NCBI GenBank assembly: GCA_018466975.1
Contig: CM031555.1
Location: 1,612,001 to 1,676,000, forward strand
Direction: 5' to 3'
DNA from: Sparassis latifolia
Lineage: Eukaryota > Basidiomycota > Agaricomycetes > Polyporales > Sparassidaceae
Length of the DNA stretch: 64,000 bases
In this document: piece by piece, positions 24,590 through 36,500 of the stretch
Numbering within the stretch: position 1 is the first letter of the stretch
Layout: each line of letters opens with the position of its first letter
Translations under genes and position numbers: made by a program
Notes under the pieces: model-generated
Databases searched by the model: none
The model's input: the letters and a program-made list of their open reading frames with translations, nothing else
What the model was told of the DNA's origin: nothing

Positions 24590-25435
24590 CAGGCTCCTAA
24601 AACCATCTGTCGTTATAGTATTCTCGCTCCTTTATCCCAACATTATGTTTAAAAAAATCATGTGACATATGTTTTGTGAGACTTACCCTTTATATCGGAA
24701 ATTACCGGATTAGGATGAGCATTAAGAGGAGGTGAACGCTATAAGACGGCTGGCCAAACTCGTCATCCGAGAATACGCCAAGCGCACACAATCAGTGTTT
24801 CCTGCAGGAAATTGCGAGTAAATCCTAGGGTGGGTGTTGTTTTGCACAATATGGGCAACCCGAATTCGGTGTTCACAGTCATGCGCTCGCCGTCTCGCAT
24901 CGTCACAGAGACATAGAAGCAAACAGAATGCAATGTGGTTGTAGTATTGGGTTTAAAGGGTATGCTCTGGGTATACTACACAAACCAAGCTCCAGCACCA
25001 GAAATGTAAAGGGCTGTGGATAATTACCTGCTCCTCAGTTCCTGCAAGAATCAGAGCACTCAGTGATTTGTGATTTAAAGCAGTGCTGTTTCTGTTGCTC
25101 AATCATCCTGCAACTGTGCGACAATGGCGAGCGCATGATGAGCACTACGCGAACACCTAATTCGGGTTGCCCACATTGTGCAAAACAACACCCACCCTAG
25201 GGTTTACTCGCAATTTCCTGCGGGAAACACTGATTGTGCGCGCTTGGCGTATTCTCGGATGACGAGTTTGGCCAGCCGTCTTATAGCGTTCACCTCCTCT
25301 TAATGCTCGTCCTAATCCGGTAATTTCCGATATAAAGGGTAAGTCTCACAAAACATATGTCACATGATTTTTTTAAACATAATGTTGGGATAAAGGAGCG
25401 AGAACGCTATAACGACGGATGGTTTTAGGAGCCTG
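24590..25435. mobile_element. Non-autonomous MULE-like element with 285-bp terminal inverted repeats
   Basis: Arms at 24590-24874 and 25151-25435 are near-identical inverted repeats (a few per cent difference, mostly transitions) starting CAGGCTCCTAAAACC. Target-site duplications of nine bases, GCCCATGCT, lie at 24581-24589 and 25797-25805; the right one is displaced because MITE copy 3 has inserted into the last bases of the element. The middle, about 276 bp, encodes nothing. Long TIRs and a 9-bp duplication are typical of Mutator-like elements. Confidence 0.85.
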
Positions 25436-25793
25436 CACAGGACGCATAACTCCTTTTTTCCCGAGGAAATAACTTGGAAAAATGCGTGGAAATCAACAAA
25501 GTTATACTGCGGGAAAAACATGAGGAAAAAACGTGTAAAAGAACAAAGCATTTCCGCAGTTTTTCCACTGGAAATAAGTTGGTCGCCAAATATGGTAGTT
25601 TTGTCCGGGTTTTGGCATGTCCTGGCATGTCCAGTTGCCTGATATGGTAGGCAACTTCCAAGGGAAAAACCGTGAGAATGTTTTGTTCTTTTCTCACTTT
25701 TTTCTCGAGGTTTTTCCTCTGAAAATATATTATTGATTTCCATGCTTTTTGCCAGGTTATTTCCAATGGATAAAAGTGGTAATGCTTCCTGTG
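25436..25793 (+). mobile_element. Foldback MITE, copy 3 (nested in the MULE-like element)
   Basis: This 358-bp copy is in the same orientation as copy 1, with CACAGGACGCATAAC at the left and the matching right end. It is flanked by CTG at 25433-25435 and 25794-25796. The left CTG is the last three bases of the MULE-like element, so this insertion is the younger one. Confidence 0.88.
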
Positions 25794-26085
25794 CTGGCCC
25801 ATGCTGCGATTCCCTCATGGTCCGCAACTTCTTAGTCAGTGCATCACTGAGACATGGAATGGCCTTGGGACTGACGAGGGTAACGACATTTTGGCATTTC
25901 TGTAGGCGATTTATGAGGTCGTCAAGAAGTGGGACAGCCTCCTATTGAACGGAGAGCTCCGTATACGTAGGAGCTGGGGTGCACTACGGTTGATCAATCG
26001 AATGACGCGGTCATGTGACCTCGATGTTGCGAGGCGCGTCGCGTACTACATGTCGCGTCTGGTACTAGTACTGTCACTGTCCACA

Positions 26086-28372
26086 ATGAGCAAGCCCATC
26101 ATCCTCTGGAAGCCCAGACCGAAACTCACCTCGGATGATGCGTGTACCACCATTCTCAAGTACTCTCTTCCCCCACCGCCCAATCCCCCTCCGTACGCCT
26201 CGACCGCCGATGATACCAGCAATCTGTCATACATCCCCTCCCTTGCATACTTTTGCATCCAGAAGCTACATGAATATCCAGATCAAGTACATTCTATTGG
26301 TCCCGCCAGAATAGCATACCAGCCACCAGATACCCCGGAGTCATACGATATCCTCCGTGCACTTATTCCCTTCTACCGTCCTGACGAGCAGCTGGACCTC
26401 TCGCAAGTTGATCCCCGCCTCTGGGCCGTCCTCATACAGCTCTATTCTGACCTCCCAGAAATATTCCGCACTTATAAATTGGCCCTCTCCGACCCCCATC
26501 TCCAGCTGCTGCAGCGTATTCCATCAACGGTCGACTTCTCCGTTCTCACTGTGCTAGAGCTTCCTTACTGTCTGGAGCTCACGGATGACACCGTTGTAGA
26601 GCTAAGAGCGCTATACAACCTGTGTGCCCTTGACGCAAGTGGAACTGCACTCAGCGTGTTTGGTCTGAAGACACTGGCCAAGACACTCACCTACGGCGAA
26701 GACGAAGAACACGTAGGCAATTCACTGATGCGGCCACGGAGGGGTCCCTGGGGACTGCGCATCCTCAGTCTACGAAACTGTATCAATGTGAATAACACAA
26801 TATTTGAGTGTCTGGAGAGCTTCCCCTTGCTCAGCGTTGTCGGTATGGACAAACAACGAATCTCCCCCTTTTCGTTAATCCCTCATCTGTCCTGCAGATC
26901 TTAGAGGCACGCCGTGCAACGACGGCATTGGAGGGCCCTTCCAGCCCAGTGGCAGAATGGAGCTGTTTTACCCGTCTACGATGACCTCCGCCCTCGCCCA
27001 TCTTTCCACCTTATCGTCCAAGCTATTCTCCCATGCCGAGCCATTCTTCCTCCATGTTAATGCCCTCCACTACCAACCTTCTCGTGCGCGACGAGCGTCG
27101 CCCAAAATATCGCTCAAACTCACTCCCAAATGTGCCACGAACATTTTCCAGCATGTCCCGGTATATTCCGCACCGGCGATGTCACATAATAAGCTCGAAA
27201 ACCTTTCAGAAGATTACCGCGAGGAAGATAGACGGAGCCAATCCGAACAATACACAGAGAACGAGGACGAAGAAGAATCAGAAGAGGAGGGATATAGGGA
27301 TGGCAACGAAGAGACTGACTTGAGTATCGATGAAGAGGATGAAGAAGAGGGATATTACGAAGGCAGTGAGGATAACAACTCGAGCTTCGACGAAAATGAA
27401 TGGTATTCGTACTTGGCGAAAGTACAAATTGATGCTGCAGTCCGTGAAGCACTTCGCGAAGGCGAGCGCCGCACCGTACACAACTTCTACCATGGCGCTC
27501 TCACCTCTACTGCACATCGCCTTCCGCCAAGACCGGAGGGCGTGCATCGTCTCCACAAGGACTTTCCTCGACAGCCTCCACCTCTTCCCCCCATTCCACT
27601 CATGCTCTTCCGGGAGCCACCTGCGTGGAGCACACTCTCTTTGCCACCCCCAGCCCCACCGGACTCTGAAGGCGACAGAGCTCGCAAGCGGTCGAAAAAG
27701 TGGCTTGATAACGAATGGACGAGCGCGGACGCGGCGCGCAAGAACGCACAGGCGCGTGCAGGCGTTAGCAGCGTGTTCGGGCTCGTGCAGCAGCGGGTAC
27801 AAGCCCAGCAGTCTTCCAACGTAGCGCAACCGCACGCGGATTGGCAGCAGGGACGCAGACCGATTTCCAAGAACCCGTTTGCGAGGAGTACTAAAGAAAG
27901 CGGCCAACCGTCAAAGGGATCGTCAGAGAACACCAGTAACATCAGCAACAGTCGCCTGTCAGCGAGCAGAATGTCCGTGCCAACGCCTTCGTCATCGTCG
28001 AGACATAATAAACAAAGGGATGAGGGTACAGAAATGCCTGAAGTATCGCGACCAGCATCCAGCCGTCCTTTGAAACCGATATCTTCACTCAAGATACCGA
28101 TTTTGCCGGACAGCGCGAAGCCCTGGTTAGCTGCAAAGGCGAAACCACAACTGAAAGACAAGAAACCAGTCGTCGCGGGGAAACAAGCAACGCTGCCAGG
28201 CCTCGTGCGCAGTGGGAGTCTGAAGACGCAGTCCACCAAGTCCGAGAAGGGGAGCCAAGCAGGGCAGACGAGCTCGCGGCCAACGGAGAGCAGTATCAAG
28301 AAGGTGAATATGAAGAAGGGCAGAGAGACGAACGTAAGGGATTTTGACTGGAAAAGCTGGAGCCAGAACTAG
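26086..28372 (+). CDS. Uncharacterised leucine-rich-repeat-like protein with acidic and Ser/Pro-rich tail
   Basis: Two exons, 26086-26842 and 26898-28372, are separated by a 55-nt intron (GTATGG...TGCAG) and keep phase through SVVDLRGTPC. The protein has about 740 residues and begins MSKPIILWKPRPKL; the ATG at 26086 has the context ACAATGAG and precedes a Pro-rich stretch. Residues about 150-330 contain LRR-like phrases (LTVLELPYCLELTDDTVVEL, ALDASGTALS, LRILSLRNC). An acidic block rich in Glu, Asp and Tyr follows (about 27240-27400), then a basic, Ser/Pro-rich, probably disordered tail ending DFDWKSWSQN. No known family was recognised. An F-box/LRR-type or scaffold role is possible but is only a guess. 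Confidence 0.75.
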
Positions 28373-28847
28373 TGGAAAAGGTGCGGATATGCATCTCGCT
28401 CGCGTCTCTTGCATGTGCATACTTGCTTGTGCGCATCAATGCAAATCTCTGGTGGGAGGTCTACTCGATCTGAAAAAAAGGAATCTGTCCCAATACTTCC
28501 AGCAACGGTCTGGATAGGTATGAATTCGTTCAACGATATTGCACAAAGGCAGTCCCATCGAATACTATCGCCGCACCTATAACGAATGAGCGAAGGAATC
28601 ACACCATCCATCCCACAATCCTCCTTCCGACACCATAAGGTATCGAAAAACGCACGACCATATGCACAGAGCTGATAATGGATCCTCCGAATCGATGTCG
28701 ATGTAAAAAAAATTCAATATCGCCATATGCTCGACTTCCAGTGGTTGTCCTTGGAAGACATTCTTATTTTTTCCGGTGTCGTAAGTACACGGGGGTGCCG
28801 TAGACATGCGCAATTAATATTTAATGTCGTGCCTCTGGAGCTGAAGA

Positions 28848-29260
28848 AGGACCCCTGACTATAGGTGGAGAGGCCTGATGACTTATCCGGACGAAATTTG
28901 GGATTTTTGAGGCCTTAGGCCTGATCTCATCCGGACGTCAGAGGGCCCTGAAGGCCTCCGGAGGTGATCTCATGTCCGGCAGTTCCTGTCAGTTTCGGCG
29001 AAGGCCTGATCCTCAGCCGGCCATCCACGCCCCGGAAGCCGACAAGCGTCCGCCGCCTCTCAGAAGCGCCCATACCTGCCTTATATAGGCGGTCGGCTGC
29101 CGAAAAGCCTGATGCGGTACCCGGACAGGAACCCAAAAATTGGACGAAGGTCTGATCTCATCCGGAAGTATGGGCCAAAAAATCACAAAATTTCTCCGGA
29201 TGTTTGGGGCTGATTTTCGGAATTTTGGATCAGGCCTCTCCACCTATTGTCAGGGGTCCT
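28848..29260. mobile_element. hAT-type MITE with 8-bp target duplication
   Basis: The element is 413 bp. Its ends are AGGACCCCTGAC...GTCAGGGGTCCT, and the inverted repeat runs 32 bp with one mismatch. GCTGAAGA flanks it at 28840-28847 and 29261-29268. The inside has several copies of a CCTGATCTCATCCGG-like motif. There is no coding capacity. It lies between the LRR-like gene and PTC7, just upstream of the PTC7 start. Confidence 0.88.
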
Positions 29261-29378
29261 GCTGAAGACTCCAAGATATCTCCGCTAGTTCTCGGAGCCG
29301 GGCGATCGGCACGTGACTGATCTTCATGGCTATGTTATGGATCTCCCAAACTCGTCTTGCGCACATCCTTCGCTTCCC

Positions 29379-31033
29379 ATGAACGTCTCCCGCAACATCC
29401 TTTCTCACCTCAGGAGCCCTGGCTATTCGGCAGCTTCCCAGTCTCGTTCCTTCTCCTCTCTACCTAGGCCGTATCATTTTCATGTCGGAGCGTGCTGGGC
29501 GGGCAAGCCATCAGATCCACATATTCCTCGTCTCAGAACAACTCCGTTTCCTCCTGATAGCGAGATTGGCAAGTGGCGGGACCACACATTGTCCAAGCAC
29601 ATATCACCGGTCGGAAATCATGTTGGCGAGGATTTTTTCTATGTCCAAGATGTAAGTCTCCGATCTGCGTTATCAGAGCGTCTTCCACATCTGAAGACCT
29701 CCGCTCTCGGCGTGCTGCATATGCCGTGTAGATGCGCAATCAATCGGTAGGTGAGCTTCTCGCGTCTTCCATGAAGCACATTGATGATCTTCTGGTCATC
29801 TCAGGGCGTATCTCTTGGAATTGCTGACGGGGTCGGTGGCTGGGTCGATGCCGGAGTAGACCCTTCACTCTTCTCTCAGGCGCTTATGTTTCACGCCCAT
29901 CGCTACTCCAAGTTTGCGTGGGCTGGAGAGCCTGAGATTGACCCCACACAAGATTATGAGGAGCGGGAGGAAGTTGAAGGATGGGAACTCACACCGAGCG
30001 AGTGTCTCGAAAACTCCTTTCATGGCGTGCTTCGGGAAAGAGCCGTAATCGCTGGTAAGTGAATTATTGTGTGCATCAGTCTGTAATTGTCTCTTACGTG
30101 CTGCGTGGTGATACCCAGGCTCAAGCACAGCATGTATAATGACGCTCAACGCATCTTCAGGACTCCTGCGCGCAGCGAAGTACTCCGTTTCCGTCGTCGC
30201 GTTTACCTTCTTCACTGATACCATACCAACACAGCATAGGGGATAGCGGCTTCTTGATTATACGATCCTCCAACGTAATATACCAGCAACCTATTCAAAC
30301 ACATTTCTTCAACTGCCCAAAGTGTGCACTTACGACAGTTCACTTTCAATGATACTGATTTTCTGGCAGACAGCTTACCAAGATGCCAATCTCCCGGCCT
30401 AGATTCTCCCGTGCTTGCGTAGACTCACCAAAGAGTGCAGACCTCTTTGAGACACGGCTGCGGGATGGCGACATAGTCATCGCCTACGTACGTCCTTGCT
30501 CGCGTTCCATATTAGAAGAGAACTCAAGTCTTACTCCGTGTAGACGGATGGGTTGTCAGACAATGTATGGCCCGAGGAACTGATAAGTATTTGCTCCCGC
30601 ATTGCCCATCAACATGCCGTATCCGAATCCCTCAAAACCCGATCTTCAGGTAGTGACGAGCAGCAAGTCAGTGTCCGGTAGTAGGGGACCAGAGTATTGC
30701 CCACTAATAATGCGTTCAGGACTCGGAAGATCTCCTGGTGCAGACGATGGCCGAACGCATTGTCGACTACGCGCGGTTATGCATGTCACACAAATTGCGT
30801 CAGAGCCCCTTCGAAAGGGCGGCTGCCCGAGAAGGCATGTATTTTCGCGGAGGAGTGAGTGAAATTCCTCTCCTATGTCGTGGCGGAGGCGTTTACTGAT
30901 GAATGTCTTGTCCATCTTCTACAGAAACTAGACGAGTGAGTGTATTTGACTGGGCAACAAGTTGATCCTACTGAGGTGCCATGGTATTACCAGCGTCACC
31001 GTGATCGTCGCCCTCGTTAAGGAGACACTGTGA
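29379..31033 (+). CDS. PTC7: Mitochondrial PP2C-type protein phosphatase, PTC7 family
   Basis: PTC7/PPTC7 is a metal-dependent Ser/Thr phosphatase of mitochondria. Exons: 29379-29651, 29805-30054, 30119-30179, 30235 to about 30323, about 30370-30487, 30544-30666, 30721-30854, 30925-30935 and 30994-31033; all keep phase. The first 30 residues are basic, hydroxylated and free of acids (MNVSRNILSHLRSPGYSAAS), as in a targeting peptide. Motifs: GEDFFYVQD, GIADGVGGWVDAGVD (first metal-binding Asp), GSSTACIMTLN, NIGDSGFLIIR, DGDIVIAY, TDGLSDNVWPEE and KLDDVTVIVALV (last metal-binding Asp). One exon, 30925-30935, is only 11 nt. An ATG at 29337 in the same frame is an alternative start. The hAT MITE ends 118 bp upstream of the chosen start. 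Confidence 0.9.
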
Positions 31034-32580
31034 CCTCTGACCACTTCCGGTCCCTTCGATCCTGTGTTTCCTGTTCTGTACGCACGCCATATTCACGGTA
31101 CGCCCGTCGTTCCCAGCTGCTTCGCATGTTGACGTCTGCTGCAGAGACCATAGACATAGAATCATACCACATGTTTCGCGCATATCCTAACTTATCAAGT
31201 ACTGGGACATCCGTACTAATTCACGCACCACACTGTATCCTCATTATACTGCCATCTAGATAGAGCACTGCGTTGATTGCATACGAGATAGACCATCGTT
31301 TTTGCAGCGCGGACTGCGCGCGTAACGTCTGAATCTTGCTTTGACAGCAGCGATCCTTAACGATCCTCCATATGCATATTGAGGGAGAGAGGGAGGTCGT
31401 TGCGCACTGTATACTCTGTGTGGGCTGTAGAAATTCTAGGTCTGCAACTAAACAACTAAGTGCTATCCGCATCGACATAATATTGGTGTGTCCATGATAT
31501 GCCTACTTCTCAAAAAACCCATCTCAATAAACATAACATAAACAAGAACACGAAGAAGATACATACAGACAGTATCTACCAAATATCTACTGTGTCTGGG
31601 TTCAAACGTTCAGTTCTCCTTCCATTTATAGCTCTTATTATCTGCTGGATACTTATCCATGGCCAGTACAGGACTTTGAAAGCACTGCATCCCGTCCGAT
31701 CTGCGCAGTTAACCGAAGTGCCGCTCAGTCAGTAGCACGGTGGGGGACCACGCGGGAATCCTGGGTGCTGTGGTTTTGTCAGTTTTTCCTCTGACCAGCT
31801 TCTAGCTTTTTGTTTGACATCACGTATGCACTATAGCTAGTTGTGACAAGTTTCTTCCTGCGGTCGTGTGGATAACTTGAAGCATGCCAAGGTAGAGTAA
31901 CACTCGCCTGCGAGCCGTTTGATTCGTCGAACTTCGTTCTACCATGGAAGATTTCTCCCCAGCTACTGGAGGCATGCTTTCGGCGCTCCTTCAACTTAGT
32001 TTCAGACCATGCATTCCGTCAGTTTTGTTGATAAGTGCGTGAGTGTCGTTTGTTAAACTACGATGGTCAAGCTGACTTCGTGTATACTTGTGCTGCAGTT
32101 GTGGGTATGGTGTGATACGTGAGGTTTCTAGCCGCATCAGTTAATAATCTCACTGTCCCTCTAGCCTATACTCGACGTCTCGCCTAGTATCGTTCTGGGC
32201 ACTGGCAAAGGAAATGTCTTCCAGAATGCTATGATCCTGAGGCTTGAACGTTGAACGCTAATGTGTGTGTGATCAGTCCAACATTTAACGCCTCGTGAAT
32301 CTATGAATCGACTGACTAAAGCGTGCGCCACATGCAGCTTCCTATACTCGTGAGTTCTTCTTTATTGCTCGAGTTGAGGTCTTTGCATGTCTTACGCTCG
32401 TCAAGGTTAGTGCGGTGGTGGCAATTGTACGAACGTCGTAAAAAAACCTTGGCCAAGCAGACGGGAGCTCTGAAGCCGTTGTTGATCTGATCCCAACGTA
32501 AGCAAGCCAAACTCTCAGACACGTGCACGTCTCATGCGGTTATTCACTAGACACGAGTTCTCTGTTCCTTTCCCATTCAG
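31034..32580. other. Intergenic stretch, possible 5' exons of the next gene
   Basis: Short plus-strand exon-like pieces occur at 31944-32034 (starting MEDFSPATGG) and 32165-32248 (PILDVSPSIVLGTGKG) with usable splice sites. They may belong to the gene at 32581-33247, but the join was not resolved. Nothing else is supported. Confidence 0.3.
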
Positions 32581-33247
32581 GTGAATTTCGCATCACCGTC
32601 GCGAAATGGCATCGGAGGACTAATACGGCTTGCAACTCTTCTGTATCTCAGTTACTACGATTCATGTATCGGCGCTAGAGTCAGTTGTAAGCATTCCAAC
32701 CTCTCGATGGACCATAAGTTTGATGTGTTTGGCCCAGGTCTTATAGTAGACTGTCAAAATGCCATACGGTCACCAGAGCAGAATAGCGGACTCGTCATCT
32801 ACCCCACGTCGAGCAATTCCGGTAGCGAGGTGGGTTCCGCCTTGCCAGTTGACTCTTCAGTGAATATTGACCGTCTGAGACAGGCAGGACTGACGCTCAC
32901 CTTCTGTCCTTCAGTCACGCAGTAGTCTGTAAATTAAGTAGGTCTCTGATTTTTTACCTGTCAGAAATGATGTTTCATCGTCGTCTCCGTCTTCATCTTC
33001 GACCCAGCTTTTAACCTTCACTCAGCCTTCCCCGAGACAGCCGTCAACCACTGCCCCCGGGTCGACTTTCTCGCAAGGCGTAGCACCTACCGGTATGCCG
33101 GGCGAGTCACAATCTTCACCCTCTCCTTCATCACCATCCCCCGCTGCCCTCACTAATTCGGCACCAGACTCCTTCAAGTGTCCGTTCATGAGGAGCGTCG
33201 TGGAAGGGTTCGCTATATTGCTCATCACAGGTCTCATTCTCGTCTGA
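32581..33247 (+). CDS. Possible secreted or anchored protein with Ser/Pro-rich stalk and hydrophobic tail
   Basis: An exon open for 345 nt after an acceptor at 32580 encodes a Cys-containing region (GARVSCKHSNL, LIVDCQNAI, LTLTFCPSV). A second exon starting near 32967 encodes a low-complexity Ser/Thr/Pro stretch followed by CPFMRSVVEGFAILLITGLI and a stop at 33245-33247. A disordered stalk plus terminal hydrophobic segment fits a GPI signal or a tail anchor. The 5' end and the exon join are uncertain, and no family was recognised. Confidence 0.4.
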
Positions 33248-33582
33248 GACCTTTCAGCCCCGTGGGAGCACCTGCCCGTGTTCGACACCATGTAGTCCGC
33301 TGTCTTTTTTTTGGTCTCATATGATTATTGTCCGCGAGGGCGAAGCCCTATAATAGTGCCCGTAGTAGTGCCCGCTGTCGTACCTACGTTACTTCATGTT
33401 TGGGCGGTGCGGTGGTCTGGTGAAGGAGCTTTCTTCATGGGACTACAGTAGCTTTGGGGTCAATTTAATACACCTACGTATACAACGGCCCTCATTATCA
33501 TACGTTATTTTCAAGACATTCTTTGTCGCAATGCGTACATAGCTCTGGGTATGCATTCCCTCGGAACATGTAGGGCCACAGA

Positions 33583-36500
33583 TCAGAATGGCCGCTCAAT
33601 GAAGCTCTCGATGACACCAGCAGGCGTGAGTGGGTATTCCTTCAGCACAACTTCATCGTTCTCGACGAACGTGTTAGGTTGCACGAAGATCTTACGCGGC
33701 TGGGGGGACAGTATCGCTCAACGCTAGTCCGCGTCTCCAGTGATGCAACGCAGAAGCACTCACAAGCTTTTTCTTCAGCACGAGGTCGCGAATGTCTCCT
33801 TCCCATCCCGGAAGGGGTGCCGTCAGAGCAGTGTAATATTCGCGCGCACCTGCGCCGTCGGCGGTGCTCTTGCGCACCTGCAGCTCTAGGAGGAGCTTTC
33901 CGGCGGCTTCGCGGCCATGGGAAAGCACCTTCTCCTTGTCCACCTGAGAGAGGCGGTGAGACGAAGTCGGGAGCAGTCAGAACATGATGGATCGTACGCG
34001 GATGTAGAGATTCTCCAGCGTCCCGTCCGTTGAACGGATCTCTTCCAGTCGTGCAATGCCAGACTTGATAAGGTGTTGAGTAATGCCCAACCTGAATCGG
34101 GGTCAAAATATATGTGGACCGAGCAAGGGACGAGAAGACGTACCGGGCCTGCATATGCGCCTGACCGTGTTTCTTCGTCGCGGGATCATAGAACTCAAGA
34201 GCGCGCAGCCCAGCGCGCGCCATCAGAAGGAAGGTGATGTACTGAACATCTTCGACGTCCGTCTTGTCGATGTACTACAGGAGAATTCATCTCCATGAAC
34301 TAAAGCAAGCAATTGGGAAGACATACGCTGAAGATCCTGAGGATGTCAGGGTTGCTCACGACTTGTTGCAGTCAGAAAATGAATTCCACAAAATCTTTCC
34401 CAGGAGAGAACGTACGGTACAGCGCAACGGTCTCGGCACGGCACTCTTCGAACGAGGACGACACTTCCCCAAGAACGGAACCGGAAGTCTGACCAGGTTT
34501 ATACCACGATGTGCTGGATGATCGTACCCAGATCAGTAAGCAAAAGACTAGACACATCGATCGGTAGGACTTACATTGGCTTGCCCGTGAGCGGGCTTAT
34601 GATCTACAAAGAATTCGAATGTCAACAAATTACTCTGGGCATAAAACATTACTACTAGCCTTGGACGCATTAAAGTTACGTGTCCCATCCGCGTTCTCCT
34701 GGAACAACTTACCGCTCCCGTGGCCGAGTAGCTCATGATTCGCTACCTGCAGTTCAAATGCACGTGTATCCCATGCGTTGTAGAGGTCCACGTCATCGGG
34801 GTGGATGAAAGTGAGTTCTTCATCTACGCGAGGGCATCACATATTTACTCGGTGGAATCCTCCGTGGAAACCCGGACTCACCGGGTGCTTTCGCCGCAAG
34901 GATGTTCTGTGAGAAGTTGGTGAGGCTACCTGTGATATTCGAGAAGTGGAGGTCAGACGTACAGCAAGTGAAACATTCTTGAATCCTACAGATTCACGGA
35001 TCTCATAGTAATTCTGTGGAATGTTCAGGTTAGTGCGGATATGATCAATTCTTAGGCGCCACGTACCGGAATCTGAGTGCGTGAAAATTCGGTAGGCTCA
35101 GATTACCCCAAAGAATGTAGATCACGTACGTTGATACCGGCAGGAATACCTGGCGGATCTGTCAGTGGTACTGATATTACACGCGACAATAATATCTCAC
35201 CTCCTGTAGCAAAGGTAACAATCTCCAAGGCAGTAAAATCGGGCTTCCTGAAGACGTCGACTTCGAAGTCCTTGCCCCACGGCAACACTTTAAGCAACTC
35301 GGGGGCGTCATTCACAAGTTTGTCATACTTTTTGCTGAGGCTCTTGTCCACGATGGCGGTGAAACCTTTGCGGGTGGGTGAGCGTTTTATGTCGAGAAAC
35401 AGTAAAATTCTAGACCTTCCCACTCGGCGCGGCCTCCGTAAGGATCTACGTAGGTCTCTACGAATCCGATGTAACTTTCAACGACCGGACCAATATCTTT
35501 GACCCACTCAGCCGAGGCCGCCTTGTGTGCTGGAATAGATCCAGTCTCAAAGCTGAAGTTGGTTTGCCAATGAGCCTTTGTAAGCGGCCCTGTGTATATT
35601 GACCACATACGACTCAATATAACCATCGATCATTGCAGCTTGATGCTCATTGGTGACGTATTTCCGGGCCTACAGGCTCATCAGATGTTGCAAGAGGTAG
35701 AGAACCTATCGAATATACCTCTTTGAGAGCCTGAACCGTGTTCTGTAACGGTGAAGAGAAATCGCCGTACTCTACAGAGACCTTAGCTCCTTTGCCCAAG
35801 ATCTCAGTTTCATGCAAGGAACTGGGCTGAGGGTGGGCTGATGCGACGAGCAGAACGAAATCGTCTGAGCCGTTCTTCTTTACGCTGCACGCCGCAGATC
35901 AGTCATACGTATCATGAATAGATACTAAGACAATACCGTGTGTTCAAGACATCGACCCCGATCTTCTCTGCGGCTGCTTGAACAGCGGCGACTTCCTCGT
36001 CCAAAATAGGCTCTCCGAGGTAGTAGTTGGAGACCTGTCCAAGACGAGGCTTGCCAATGAAGTTGCTTGACTCCGGAACGACTTGGTAAATATGGTCTTT
36101 CAGCTGTACGTACGAAATAATTTTGGATTAGCGGTTGACGGGTTCGCATATATGTAACTCACTTCTGCCCACAGAGCCAGTGCCTCGCTAGCGTTGGCCG
36201 ACTTCTCCACGACCGCGGCGAACGTGTCCTGCGAAATTCGTGGTACGATCTTCGTAAAACCGAACGACCTGTAGTTCACGAGGTTACTCAAGACCTATGT
36301 TGAGATAGTTCAGTGAATGACCTCCAAGCGTGATAAATGAATCAAGTGCTCACTTGACTGGTGTACTGCATCAAGTCCTCCCATTCCTCCGGGCTCACAG
36401 CCGACCTCTGCTTCAAGCTTTCCAAGTCTGCAAGCCTGCCGCCGCTGCTGAACGTCAAGAGCAGCAGCTTGTGCAGCTTGTGAGCGTAGGGAGTCCACTG

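Larger units (their letters stand above)
24008..25960 (-). pseudogene. Unknown open frame split by nested transposons
   Basis: If the MULE-like element and MITE copy 3 are removed at their duplications, a minus-strand frame reads through the junction: it enters from 25950-25806 (segments such as AVPLLDDLINRLQKC and ALTKKLRTMRESQHG) and continues into 24580-24510 (DEGLRARLTQQDCWW). After a frameshift or intron near 24520 a 168-codon open frame follows (24514-24008; segments ILELIYGEWQPSNISPW and LKPEEKVVCLATRF). No family was recognised. The open frame across the restored junction suggests a gene, now broken by the insertions. Confidence 0.4.

Noticed and set aside
27487..28299. 270-codon minus-strand frame
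   Set aside because: It is antisense to the Ser/Pro-rich tail of the LRR-like gene and has biased Leu/Ser/Cys composition.
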